A stretch of DNA of 6,248 bases, taken from NCBI GenBank assembly GCA_030151505.1, contig JASLDQ010000282.1:1-6248 (forward strand), read 5' to 3'. This stretch comes from Chromobacteriaceae bacterium. Lineage in GTDB: Bacteria; Pseudomonadota; Gammaproteobacteria; Burkholderiales; Aquaspirillaceae. Position numbers and translations under genes: made by a program. Below, one piece after another: positions 1-6,248 of the stretch; the first letter of the stretch is position 1, and the number at the start of each line of letters is the position of its first letter. The notes under the pieces are model-generated. The model did not search any database. It was not told where the DNA came from and saw only the letters and a program-made list of their open reading frames with translations.

Positions 1-707
1 TCGTAGGACACGATCAGGGTATCGGGGTCGAACATCACGCCCTGGAAGCGGGCGTAGGGACACATGTGCTGGCAGACCTTCTCGCGCGCGAGCCCGGCCA
101 GCACATAGGTAAAGGCTGCGTACATCAAGAGCCAGGCCATCGTCCAGTAGCCGAACTCGGCCAGCGAACCGGCGGCCAGCATCGGACGCAGCGGAGTGAA
201 ATAGGCCACGAAGGTGAACCCCACCCACAGCGAGAACGCGATCATCAGCCCGTGCTTGGCGAGCTTGAGCCCGAGCTTGCGCGCGGTCATCGGCCCGGCG
301 TCGAGCTTCATCCGCGCCAGCCGGTCGCCCTCCACCCAGCGTTCGATCCACAGCATGATTTCGCTGTAGACCGTCTGTGGACAGGCATTGCCGCACCACA
401 AGCGGCCCGCCAGCGTGGTCCACGCGAACAGCCCCAGCGCGCAGGCGATCAGGAGCGCGGCCAGATAGACCAGATCCTGTGGCAGCAGCACCAGCCCGAA
501 CAGATAGATGCGCTGCTCGACCATGTCGAATAGCACCGCCTGGCGCGGCCCCCATTCCAGCCATGGCAGGCCGAAGAACACCAGCTGGGTCAGCACCACG
601 CAGGCCACGCGGATGGTATTGAAGCGCCCGCTGGTCAGGCGCGGGTAAACCTTGCCGCCGGGGCCGGTCTTGGCCTTGGCCCAGCGGATGACTTGTGCGT
701 TCGCCAT
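1..707 (-). CDS. ccoG: CcoG/FixG-type cbb3 oxidase assembly protein, N-terminal part
   Basis: This is the N-terminal 235 codons of an inner-membrane polyferredoxin of the CcoG/FixG/RdxA family, which helps assemble cbb3-type cytochrome c oxidase; members are reported to act as cupric reductases during copper delivery. Visible features are hydrophobic segments at about residues 31-52, 68-100, 152-171 and 187-205, and two Cys-x3-Cys-Pro motifs, WCGNACPQTVYSE (Cys105, Cys109) and VCQHMCPYARFQGVMFDPDT (Cys212, Cys216), both family hallmarks. The ferredoxin 4Fe-4S domain and C-terminal Ig-like domain expected of the family lie beyond the left edge. The ATG at 707-705 is preceded by a strong GGAGGAG, which decides the start. 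The gene is divergent from the MocR regulator. No other cco gene is in view, so its operon context is unknown. The product call is firm; ccoG versus paralogue names such as rdxB is less certain. Confidence 0.93.
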   Translation of the reverse strand, partial: MANAQVIRWAKAKTGPGGKVYPRLTSGRFNTIRVACVVLTQLVFFGLPWLEWGPRQAVLFDMVEQRIYLFGLVLLPQDLVYLAALLIACALGLFAWTTLAGRLWCGNACPQTVYSEIMLWIERWVEGDRLARMKLDAGPMTARKLGLKLAKHGLMIAFSLWVGFTFVAYFTPLRPMLAAGSLAEFGYWTMAWLLMYAAFTYVLAGLAREKVCQHMCPYARFQGVMFDPDTLIVSY

Positions 708-713
708 GACGAA

Positions 714-720
714 CTCCTCC
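714..720 (-). promoter_or_regulatory. Ribosome binding site of ccoG
   Basis: Read on the minus strand, GGAGGAG lies seven bases before the ATG at 707-705. It is a near-consensus Shine-Dalgarno sequence and fixes the ccoG start. It contrasts with the other genes in this window, none of which has such a clear site. Confidence 0.85.
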
Positions 721-751
721 GAAATTGATCGACGGAGCTTACGGCGCGCAT

Positions 752-771
752 CTGTGCATGAACATGCACAG
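752..771. promoter_or_regulatory. Perfect inverted repeat, candidate operator 1
   Basis: The nine-base arm CTGTGCATG is followed by AA and its exact reverse complement CATGCACAG, giving a 20-base perfect dyad. It sits between ccoG and the mocR-like gene, about 45 bases before the ccoG start codon and just upstream of the predicted regulator promoter. It ends in the same CACAG half-site as the second dyad at 786-796. A perfect dyad of this length in a divergent intergenic region is best read as a binding site for a dimeric regulator. It does not match CRP/FNR spacing (five-base arms separated by six or four) or the LexA CTGT-N8-ACAG box. The bound protein is inferred, not shown; the neighbouring MocR-type protein is the nearest candidate. 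Confidence 0.6.
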
Positions 772-773
772 GT

Positions 774-803
774 TTATCCATTTATTGTGTACACAGATAT
801 GAT
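774..803 (+). promoter_or_regulatory. Candidate sigma-70 promoter of the mocR-like gene
   Basis: TATGAT at 798-803 matches five of six bases of the -10 consensus and would start transcription near 810, leaving a leader of about 27 bases before the ATG at 837. The -35 is poor: TTATCC at 774-779 is the best candidate, with an 18-base spacer. The palindrome TGTGTACACA (786-795) lies inside the spacer, a typical place for a repressor site. The -10 is reasonable; the assignment as a whole is tentative. Confidence 0.4.
786..795. promoter_or_regulatory. Palindrome TGTGTACACA, candidate operator 2
   Basis: A perfect ten-base palindrome lies between the candidate -35 and -10 elements of the mocR-like promoter. 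With the following G it shares the CACAG half-site with the larger dyad at 752-771. The two dyad centres are 29 bases apart, a little under three helical turns. The position suggests a repressor or autoregulatory site. A palindrome this short can occur by chance, so the shared half-site and the location carry most of the weight. Confidence 0.45.
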
Positions 804-836
804 GTCGAAGATGCCATCTACCCGAGTGCCGTTTTC

Positions 837-2240
837 ATGACCGTTGCCCCCAAATACCGCCAGCTCGCCCAGACGCTCAAGGCTTCCATCCTGGCCGGCA
901 CGATGAAGCCGGGGGAACGGCTGCCATCGATCCGCGAGCTGTGCCGGGTTCACGCCGTCAGCATGAGCACGGCCAAGCAGGCGGTGATCGAGCTGGAGGC
1001 CGCCGGGCTGATCACGGCCGAACCGCGCCGCGGCTATTTCGTTCGCGCCCGCGAGACACCGGCGCCGTCGCGTTCGGCTCCGCTGCCGGCCGCGGTCGAG
1101 GTCGGCTCGCTGGCGCTGCGCCTGTTCGACGCGCTGCGCGACCCGGCCATCACCCCGTTCGGCTCGCCCTTCATCGACCCGGCCTGGCTCGACTTCGACC
1201 GGGTCAACTACTACCTGCGCCAGGCTACCCGCCGCTTCACTCCCGACCGCGGGCTGCGCGACCTGCCGCCCGGCAACGATGAACTGCGCCGCCAGATCGC
1301 CCGGCGGGCGGTGGGGCAGGGGGTGATGCTGGACTGGAACGAACTGGTGATTACCTGCGGCGCGATGGAGGGGCTCAATCTGGCCCTGCGCGCGGTGGCC
1401 AAGCCGGGCGACGTGATCGCGGTGGAATCGCCGACTTTCTACGGCCTCTTGCACGCCATCGAGAACAACGGGATGAAGGCGCTGGAAATCCGCACCGACC
1501 CGCTGCGCGGCATCGACCTGGCCGAGCTGGAGGCCGCAGTGGTGCAGCACAAGGTCGCGGCCTGCCTCCTGATGCCGTCGCTGCAGAACCCACTTGGCTT
1601 CTCGATGAACGATGCTGACAAGATCGCACTGATGGCGCTGCTGGAGCGGCACCAGCTGCCGCTGATCGAGGACGACGCCTATCACGAGCTGGCATTTGCC
1701 GATCAGCCGTGCCGGCCGCTCAAGCATTACGACCGGAGCGGGCTGGTGCTGTACTGCTCGACCTTCTCCAAGGCGTTCTCGCCGGGGCCGCGCATCGGCT
1801 GGCTGGCGGCCGGGCGCTTTTATCAGGCGGTGCGCTTGCAGAAGCTGATGGGCAGCCTGTCCACCCCCATTCCCAATCAACTGGCGGTGGCGGACTACCT
1901 GCGACAGGAAAAGCCGGACCATCGGCTGCGCCAGTTGCGCCGCCGGCTGGCGGGACAGTTGTCGAGGCTGGCCGAACTGGTGTTGCGGCACTTTCCGCCC
2001 GGCACCCGGGTTTCGCATCCGGCCGGCGGCTATTTTCTGTGGGTGGAGTTGCCCGAGGACCGCGACACGCTGGGAGCGTATTCAGCCGCCGTGGCCGACG
2101 GCGTCAGCTACGTGCCCGGCGCGATCTTTTCCGCCGGCGGCCGTTTCGGCCACTGCCTGCGCCTCAATGCCGGCTTCGATTTCGACGAGCGGGCCGTCGC
2201 CCAGCTCGCCGCCCTGGGGCGGCGCTTCGGTGCAGGCTGA
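837..2240 (+). CDS. MocR-type transcriptional regulator (GntR HTH + aminotransferase fold)
   Basis: This 467-residue protein has the full MocR/PdxR architecture. Residues 5-70 form a GntR winged helix ([21 protein letters not shown], then GYFVRAR). A proline-rich linker spans about 73-86, followed by a class I aminotransferase-like domain to the end. PLP-site residues are present: Asn251 (NPLGF), Asp279 and Tyr282 (EDDAY), Lys312 (STFSK) as the Schiff-base lysine, Arg319 (PGPRIGW), GGYFLW at 397-402, and Arg442 at the usual carboxylate-binding position. The domain is therefore probably able to bind PLP, used in this family to sense PLP or amino-group ligands. The ATG at 837 is the only usable start: the frame is closed by TGA at 759-761 and holds no other ATG, GTG or TTG after it. 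The ribosome binding site is weak. The gene is divergent from ccoG and overlaps the GIY-YIG gene convergently. No pdx, gab or taurine gene lies nearby, so the target is unknown and no symbol is given. Confidence 0.95.
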   Translation: MTVAPKYRQLAQTLKASILAGTMKPGERLPSIRELCRVHAVSMSTAKQAVIELEAAGLITAEPRRGYFVRARETPAPSRSAPLPAAVEVGSLALRLFDALRDPAITPFGSPFIDPAWLDFDRVNYYLRQATRRFTPDRGLRDLPPGNDELRRQIARRAVGQGVMLDWNELVITCGAMEGLNLALRAVAKPGDVIAVESPTFYGLLHAIENNGMKALEIRTDPLRGIDLAELEAAVVQHKVAACLLMPSLQNPLGFSMNDADKIALMALLERHQLPLIEDDAYHELAFADQPCRPLKHYDRSGLVLYCSTFSKAFSPGPRIGWLAAGRFYQAVRLQKLMGSLSTPIPNQLAVADYLRQEKPDHRLRQLRRRLAGQLSRLAELVLRHFPPGTRVSHPAGGYFLWVELPEDRDTLGAYSAAVADGVSYVPGAIFSAGGRFGHCLRLNAGFDFDERAVAQLAALGRRFGAG

Positions 2241-2516
2241 CACCAGTGCCGCGTGGGCGACCGCATCGAAGGCGAAACGGCGCTTTTGTGTGGCCGGCCA
2301 TTGCTTGACCCGGTATTCCGCCCGCGAGGCGCTGGCGCGGTCCGGAAAGGCGATGCTCGCCAGTAGCGCCTGCGGCGGCCACGCGCGGGTGTAGCGTGCG
2401 CCGCGGCCGGCCAGATGCTCGGCGTAGCGACGCTCCACGTCGGTGCTGATGCCGGTGTAGACGCTGCCGCCACGGCATTCGAGCAGGTAGAGGAACCAGG
2501 GGGAGGCGGCGGGCAT
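2082..2516 (-). CDS. GIY-YIG nuclease superfamily protein (YhbQ/UPF0213-like)
   Basis: The first 95 or so residues of this 144-residue protein form a small single-domain GIY-YIG fold. YLLEC at 10-14 and VYTGIS at 19-24 are the two signature strands, followed by ERRYAEH (28-34) with the conserved Arg and His. Next come GARYTR and then EYRVKQW (67-73), with Glu67 as the expected metal-binding residue. YhbQ-type proteins are usually about 95-100 residues; their cellular role is poorly defined, with DNA nuclease activity reported for some. The rest, from about residue 96, is antisense to the regulator gene and resembles no domain I know, so it is probably a run-on tail. The ATG at 2516-2514 is chosen because it immediately precedes the domain. 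The frame is open further upstream, but the residues there look non-coding. No good Shine-Dalgarno sequence is visible. The gene lies 136 bases downstream of the glnE stop on the same strand. Confidence 0.85.
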   Translation of the reverse strand: MPAASPWFLYLLECRGGSVYTGISTDVERRYAEHLAGRGARYTRAWPPQALLASIAFPDRASASRAEYRVKQWPATQKRRFAFDAVAHAALVSACTEAPPQGGELGDGPLVEIEAGIEAQAVAETAAGGKDRAGHVADAVGHGG

Positions 2517-2541
2517 GGCTAGCGGAGCCTGTTCACGATCC

Positions 2542-2620
2542 GGCGCGCGCGCCCAGTGGCGGGGCCACGCGCCGGGCGGCAACCCGCATGGCTCCGGCCC
2601 GGGCCGGCGTTGCGGGCCGG
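2542..2620. repeat. GC-rich cluster of inverted repeats between glnE and the GIY-YIG gene
   Basis: Several dyads crowd this spacer. GGCGCGCGCGCC at 2542-2553 is a perfect 12-base palindrome. GTGGC at 2556-2560 pairs with GCCAC at 2564-2568 across GGG. CCGGCCCGGGCCGG at 2594-2607 is a perfect 14-base palindrome, and its left arm can also pair with GGGCCGG at 2614-2620. They follow the glnE stop in the direction of glnE transcription, so they could attenuate transcription or protect a 3' end. No T-run follows any of them, so this is not a standard intrinsic terminator. In DNA this GC-rich some of it is expected by chance. Confidence 0.4.
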
Positions 2621-2652
2621 GCATCGGTTCCGGTGCGAGGATGCGGCGGGAG

Positions 2653-5310
2653 TCAGCCGAATACCTCGCGCCACAGCGTTTTGACGCTGGCGTAGTGCGC
2701 CAGCAGGGCCGCATCCGGCTCGACGCGGGATTTCTCGTCCAGCCGCAGCGCGTGCTGGAGGCGGCGGAAGTGGCGGTAGGCCGACTGGCAGGCGGCGGCG
2801 TGTTCGCGGTCGATCAGGTCGGCATTGGCCGCCAGTCCCAGGAGCGCGATATTGCCGATATTGCCGGTCAGTTCGGGGAAGTAGTGGGCGTGGGCCAGCA
2901 CCAGGTACTGGACGATGAACTCCAGATCGATGATGCCGCCCTCGGCGTGCTTGATCTGGTCGTCGCTGGCCGGGTGGCTTTCGCGCATGCGCGCGCGCAT
3001 CGCCAGCACTTCCTCGCGCAGGGTGGCGCGGTCGCGCGGCAGGGTCAGCACCTCGTCGCGGATCTTCTCGAAGGCGTCGCCCACCGCGCTGTCGCCGGCG
3101 ACGAAGCGCGCGCGGGTCAACGCCTGGTGCTCCCACAGCCACGCCTTGTTGAGCTGGTAGTTGCGGAAGGCCTCCACCGTGCTGACCAGCAGGCCGGACG
3201 CGCCGTCCGGGCGCAGGCGCAGGTCGATGTCGTAGAGAATGCCGGCCGGGGTGGCGCTGGTCAGCCAGGTCGAGAGCTTGCGCACCAGCCGGGCGTAGAA
3301 GTCGGCCGCGTCCGGGTGCGGGTCGTCGTAAAGGAAGATGATGTCCAGATCGGACGCATAACCCAGCTCCTTGCCGCCCAGCTTGCCGTAGCCGATCACC
3401 GCGAAGCGCGGCGTGGCGGTGTGGCGGCGGGCGATGTCCTGCCAGGCATGGCGCAGGCAGGCGGCCAGCACGGTGTCGGCCAAGAGCGAAATCTGGTCGG
3501 ACAGTGCTTCCAGCGTCCACATTCCGCCGAGATCCTGCACCGCCAGCCGGAACTGCTGGGCGTGCTGGAAGTGGCGCAGCACGTCCATCTTGGCCTCGAC
3601 GTCGCTACCGCACTCGTCCAGCTGCGCCTCCAGCGCGGCGGCCAGTCCCTTCCAGTCCGGCTCGGCATAGAGCACGCGGGCGTCGAGCAGCTCGTCCAGC
3701 AGGATGGGGTGGCGGGTCAGGTAGTTCGATACCCACGAGCTCGAGGAGTACAGCGAGGCCAGCCGCTTGAGCGTTTGCGGGTATTCGCTCAGCAGCGCCA
3801 GATAGGACGATCGCCGGCTGATCGCTTCCATCAGGCCGAGGATGCGCAGCAGCGTTTCGTCCGGGTTGGCGAAGCCGGCGGCAACCTCGATCAGCGCCGG
3901 CATCAGCGCGTCGAAGCGTTTCTTGTTCTTGTCCGGCAGCTGGCGGTAGCGCTGGCTCTGGCGCAGCGCCGCCAGATTGCGGTCGACTTCGGCGGCGTTC
4001 TGGTAGCCCAGCCCGGCCAGCTGGCCGACGGCGTCGGGCTGGTCGATGTCCTGCCACAGCACCGCCAGCGGGTGGGCGGCGTGCTCGTCGGTCGGCAGGA
4101 AAAACACCTGTTCGAAATGGCGATGGACGGTGGCGCGCACACGGGCGAGCTGGGCGGCGAAGCTGTCCCAGTCGGCAAAATGCATGCTGCGGGCGATGCG
4201 GGCCTGGGTGTCGGGACTGGTGGGCAGGGTCTGGGTCTGCTGGTCGTCCAGATACTGCAGCCGGTGCTCCAGATCGCGCAGGAAGGCGTAGGCGTTCAAG
4301 AGTTCGGTCACGGTATCGGGTTCGAGCAGGCGCATCTGCCCCAGCAGCGCCAGCGCCTGCCGGGTCGGCCGCACCTGCAGCGCCTTTTCCCGCCCACCGC
4401 GGATCAGCTGGAACACCTGCGCGATGAACTCCACCTCGCGGATGCCGCCGGGGCCGAGCTTGATGTTGTCGGCCAGATCGCGCCGCGCCACTTCGCGCTG
4501 GATCTGCTTGTACAGCTCGCGCATCGCGCCGTAGGCGTTGTAGTCGAGATACTTGCGGTAGACGAAGGGGCGGGCGAGGTCGGACATGATCGACTGGTCG
4601 CCGGTCAGCACCTTGGCCTTGATCCAGGCGTAGCGTTCCCACTCGCGCCCCTGGGTCAGCAGATAGTTTTCCAGCGCCGCCGCGCTCATCACCAGCGGGC
4701 CGCCGTCGCCGTAGGGACGCAGGCGCATGTCGACGCGGAACACGAAACCGTCCTGGGTCGCCTCGTCGATGGCCTGGATCAGTTTCTTGCCGAGCAGGGT
4801 GAAGTATTCGTGGTTGCTGATCTTCTTCGGGCCGCTGGTCTCACCGCCCTCGGAATAGATGAAGATCAGGTCGATGTCGGAGCTGACGTTGAGCTCGCCG
4901 CCGCCGAGTTTGCCCATGCCGATGACGGTGAGTTCCTGCCGCTCGCCGCTGTCCGCCCCGATCGGCTCGCCGTAGGCCGCCATGCCCGGCAACAGCGCGG
5001 CCAGCGCGGTCTGGACCGCAAATTCGGCGAACTCGCTGATGGTGCCCAGCACCTCGTCCAGCGTCGCGCGGCCGGACAAGTCCCGCGTGATCAGTCTTGC
5101 CATCACCGCCTGGCGAATCTTGCGCAGCGTGGCCTTCAACGCCGCTTCGTCCTCGTGCGGCCGGGCGGCGAAGGCGGCGTCCATCTCGGCGCGGTCGAAG
5201 GGCAGTTCGAGCCGTTGTTCCAGCTCGGCCGCCAGCGCCGGATCGGCCGACAGGATGCGGGTGAGGTAATGGCTGTGTTCCAGTGCAATGGCGGGAAGGT
5301 TTGCTGGCAT
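2653..5310 (-). CDS. glnE: Bifunctional glutamine synthetase adenylyltransferase/adenylyl-removing enzyme
   Basis: GlnE adds AMP to glutamine synthetase when nitrogen is plentiful and removes it by phosphorolysis when nitrogen is scarce, under control of PII proteins. The 885-residue protein is complete and has both nucleotidyltransferase halves. The N-terminal adenylyl-removing domain carries [20 protein letters not shown], with Asp145 and Asp147 as metal ligands, then [15 protein letters not shown] (192-206) and [22 protein letters not shown] (285-306). The C-terminal adenylylating domain carries [20 protein letters not shown], with Asp654 and Asp656, then [13 protein letters not shown] (694-706) and [15 protein letters not shown] helical linker lies between them. 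E. coli GlnE has 946 residues; this one is somewhat shorter, mainly at the N-terminus. The frame stays open upstream, but the residues from ATG 5310-5308 ([20 protein letters not shown]) fit a family N-terminus and those before it do not. No clear ribosome binding site is visible. The gene is divergent from the yhdP-like gene. Confidence 0.97.
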   Translation of the reverse strand: MPANLPAIALEHSHYLTRILSADPALAAELEQRLELPFDRAEMDAAFAARPHEDEAALKATLRKIRQAVMARLITRDLSGRATLDEVLGTISEFAEFAVQTALAALLPGMAAYGEPIGADSGERQELTVIGMGKLGGGELNVSSDIDLIFIYSEGGETSGPKKISNHEYFTLLGKKLIQAIDEATQDGFVFRVDMRLRPYGDGGPLVMSAAALENYLLTQGREWERYAWIKAKVLTGDQSIMSDLARPFVYRKYLDYNAYGAMRELYKQIQREVARRDLADNIKLGPGGIREVEFIAQVFQLIRGGREKALQVRPTRQALALLGQMRLLEPDTVTELLNAYAFLRDLEHRLQYLDDQQTQTLPTSPDTQARIARSMHFADWDSFAAQLARVRATVHRHFEQVFFLPTDEHAAHPLAVLWQDIDQPDAVGQLAGLGYQNAAEVDRNLAALRQSQRYRQLPDKNKKRFDALMPALIEVAAGFANPDETLLRILGLMEAISRRSSYLALLSEYPQTLKRLASLYSSSSWVSNYLTRHPILLDELLDARVLYAEPDWKGLAAALEAQLDECGSDVEAKMDVLRHFQHAQQFRLAVQDLGGMWTLEALSDQISLLADTVLAACLRHAWQDIARRHTATPRFAVIGYGKLGGKELGYASDLDIIFLYDDPHPDAADFYARLVRKLSTWLTSATPAGILYDIDLRLRPDGASGLLVSTVEAFRNYQLNKAWLWEHQALTRARFVAGDSAVGDAFEKIRDEVLTLPRDRATLREEVLAMRARMRESHPASDDQIKHAEGGIIDLEFIVQYLVLAHAHYFPELTGNIGNIALLGLAANADLIDREHAAACQSAYRHFRRLQHALRLDEKSRVEPDAALLAHYASVKTLWREVFG

Positions 5311-5422
5311 AATGGCGGGACCGATTTTCGGGCAGATTTTTGCCCATTCTACCTGCTTGCCGCCGTTGAATACCCCCCCTCCCAGCAAATCGTCATGGCC
5401 CGTCATCGCCACCCTCAAACGA
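5311..5422. other. Divergent glnE/yhdP control region
   Basis: This 112-base gap should carry the outward promoters of glnE and the yhdP-like gene. I could not identify a convincing -35/-10 pair on either strand. It holds a small inverted repeat, GGGCA at 5330-5334 and TGCCC at 5341-5345 around a six-base loop, which would fall in the glnE leader. A short run of seven Cs lies at 5373-5379. The true extent depends on the unresolved start of the yhdP-like gene. Confidence 0.4.
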
Positions 5423-6248
5423 GTGGTGAGGTGGGGGCTTGGCGGCCTGATCGTCCTGCTGGCGCTGATCGCGCTGGGGCTGGCCGCTGCCCGTTTCTGG
5501 CTGCTGCCCAACCTTGCCGACCTGAAGCCCCGGCTGGAACAGGAGCTGGCGACCGCGACCGGCCATGTCGTCCGCATCGGCGATTTGCGCGGCGACATCG
5601 AGGGCTGGCGGGTGTCGTTCGAGCTGCGGAACGTCCGCGTCGTCAATCCCGCGTCCGGACGCGATCTGTCGCTGTCCTCCATCATCGCGCAGCCGGCTTG
5701 GTCCAGCCTGTGGCATGCCGAACCCCGCTTCGCCCTGTTGGCGATCAAGGCGCCCTCGCTCGACCTGTTGCGCGACGCGTCGGCCCGGTTTTTTGTCAAT
5801 GGCATCGAGGTGCAGGACGGCGAATCGGATGGCCGGCTGTTCAACTGGCTGTTGCGGCAGGACGAAATCAGCATCACTGACGCCGCGATCCGCTGGCGCG
5901 ACGACTACGCCGGCGTGGCGGCACTCGACCTGTCCCACGGCCAGCTGAACCTCAAGCACGGCCTGTTTGGCCATACCCTCGAACTGTCCGCCACGCCGCC
6001 GGCCGACTGGTTTGACCGTTTCAGCCTGCAGCTCAAGTGGCGTGGCAGCGACATCAAGCGCTGGCGGGACTGGAAGGGCTCGCTGTCGCTGGAGGTCGGG
6101 GGCGCCAAGTTCGCGCCGTGGCAACGCTATCTGGGTTGGATGCAAAAGGTACCGGCCGGCGAGGGCGGAGCGACGCTGGCGATCGATTTCGAGGGCGACC
6201 GGCTCGTCAACGGCACGGCCAGGTTCGACCTGCGCAATACCCTGATGA
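5423..6248 (+). CDS. yhdP: YhdP/AsmA-like envelope protein (DUF3971), N-terminal part
   Basis: This is the first 275 codons of a large AsmA-superfamily protein of the YhdP type. YhdP-type proteins are inner-membrane anchored, span the periplasm and, with TamB and YdbH in E. coli, support phospholipid transport to the outer membrane; the family is usually about 1,250-1,300 residues, so most lies past the right edge. Visible are one N-terminal membrane anchor (about residues 5-23, GLGGLIVLLALIALGLAAA), then RFWLLPNLADLKPRLEQEL and TGHVVRIGDLRGDIEGWRVSFELRNVRVVNP. This is the usual AsmA-like opening of anchor, short helix and first beta repeats; beta-rich sequence continues to the edge. The start is uncertain. 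GTG 5423 is used because it is the last plausible start ahead of the anchor. The same frame continues upstream to TTG 5366, adding PVIATLKR just before it. The ATG at 5395 is out of frame. No Shine-Dalgarno supports any option. The family call is firm; the start is not. Confidence 0.85.
   Translation, partial: MVRWGLGGLIVLLALIALGLAAARFWLLPNLADLKPRLEQELATATGHVVRIGDLRGDIEGWRVSFELRNVRVVNPASGRDLSLSSIIAQPAWSSLWHAEPRFALLAIKAPSLDLLRDASARFFVNGIEVQDGESDGRLFNWLLRQDEISITDAAIRWRDDYAGVAALDLSHGQLNLKHGLFGHTLELSATPPADWFDRFSLQLKWRGSDIKRWRDWKGSLSLEVGGAKFAPWQRYLGWMQKVPAGEGGATLAIDFEGDRLVNGTARFDLRNTLM

Noticed and set aside
721..735. A possible FNR box upstream of ccoG, suggested by ATTGATC
   Set aside because: On either strand only one half-site (TTGAT/ATCAA) is present; the partner half at the required four-base spacing is missing.
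752..771. CRP or LexA site at the 20-base dyad
   Set aside because: The TGTG...CACA arms have the wrong spacing for CRP (N6 between TGTGA and TCACA), and CTGT to ACAG is separated by 12 bases rather than the eight of a LexA box.
66..840. Plus-strand reading frames opposite ccoG and in the ccoG-mocR gap
   Set aside because: They are antisense to clear CcoG coding sequence or low-complexity, and none has a recognisable domain or good ribosome binding site.
774..2018. A 414-codon minus-strand frame opposite the MocR regulator
   Set aside because: It is rich in Arg, Gln, His and Pro with no domain, and the plus strand encodes the complete regulator with all PLP-site motifs.
5311..5877. Upstream extension of the glnE frame by up to 189 codons
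   Set aside because: The extension runs antisense through yhdP-like coding sequence and lacks GlnE-like features; the family N-terminus begins at ATG 5310.
2515..5880. A stop-free plus-strand reading frame of 1,121 codons running antisense to the whole of glnE
   Set aside because: Its sequence is an Arg/Gln/Val/Gly-rich product with no recognisable domain, whereas the opposite strand encodes a full GlnE with both catalytic domains. Long open antisense frames are common in GC-rich genes.
5393..6145. A 250-codon minus-strand frame opposite the yhdP-like gene
   Set aside because: It has no recognisable domain and a shadow-type composition; the plus-strand frame has a membrane anchor and AsmA-like sequence.
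1..6248. Mobile elements, CRISPR arrays, tRNAs, phage or defence genes, Neisseria-type DNA uptake sequences
   Set aside because: I saw no transposase motifs, regularly spaced repeats, tRNA-like cloverleafs or GCCGTCTGAA uptake words. Known core genes and short spacers account for nearly the whole window.

Overview
The window looks like ordinary chromosomal DNA from a GC-rich Gram-negative proteobacterium, most likely a betaproteobacterium. This rests on three things read from the sequence: a CcoG/FixG cbb3-oxidase assembly protein, a two-domain GlnE adenylyltransferase, and a YhdP-type envelope protein divergent from glnE, an arrangement I recall from betaproteobacteria. No species can be named, and no composition statistics or database searches were run.

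Layout, left to right. Positions 1-707 (minus) hold the N-terminal 235 codons of ccoG, cut by the left edge. Positions 708-836 are a short, comparatively AT-rich divergent control region with two related inverted repeats. Positions 837-2240 (plus) encode a complete 467-residue MocR-type regulator, a GntR winged helix fused to a PLP-binding aminotransferase-like domain. Positions 2082-2516 (minus) encode a small GIY-YIG nuclease-like protein whose 3' end overlaps the end of the regulator gene tail to tail by 159 bases. After a GC-rich spacer rich in inverted repeats (2517-2652), positions 2653-5310 (minus) encode complete GlnE of 885 residues. A short divergent region (5311-5422) separates it from the start of a YhdP/AsmA-like gene (plus), cut by the right edge.

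The genes do not form one pathway. ccoG serves copper and cbb3-oxidase maturation, glnE serves nitrogen control through glutamine synthetase, and yhdP serves the cell envelope. The regulator has no obvious metabolic partner here; the paired dyads beside its promoter suggest autoregulation and possibly control of ccoG.

I found no mobile element, CRISPR array, tRNA, rRNA, phage gene or defence system. The points most worth a second look are the paired operators at 752-795, the convergent coding overlap at 2082-2240, and the unresolved start of the yhdP-like gene, where one extra C in a CCC run would explain the anomaly.
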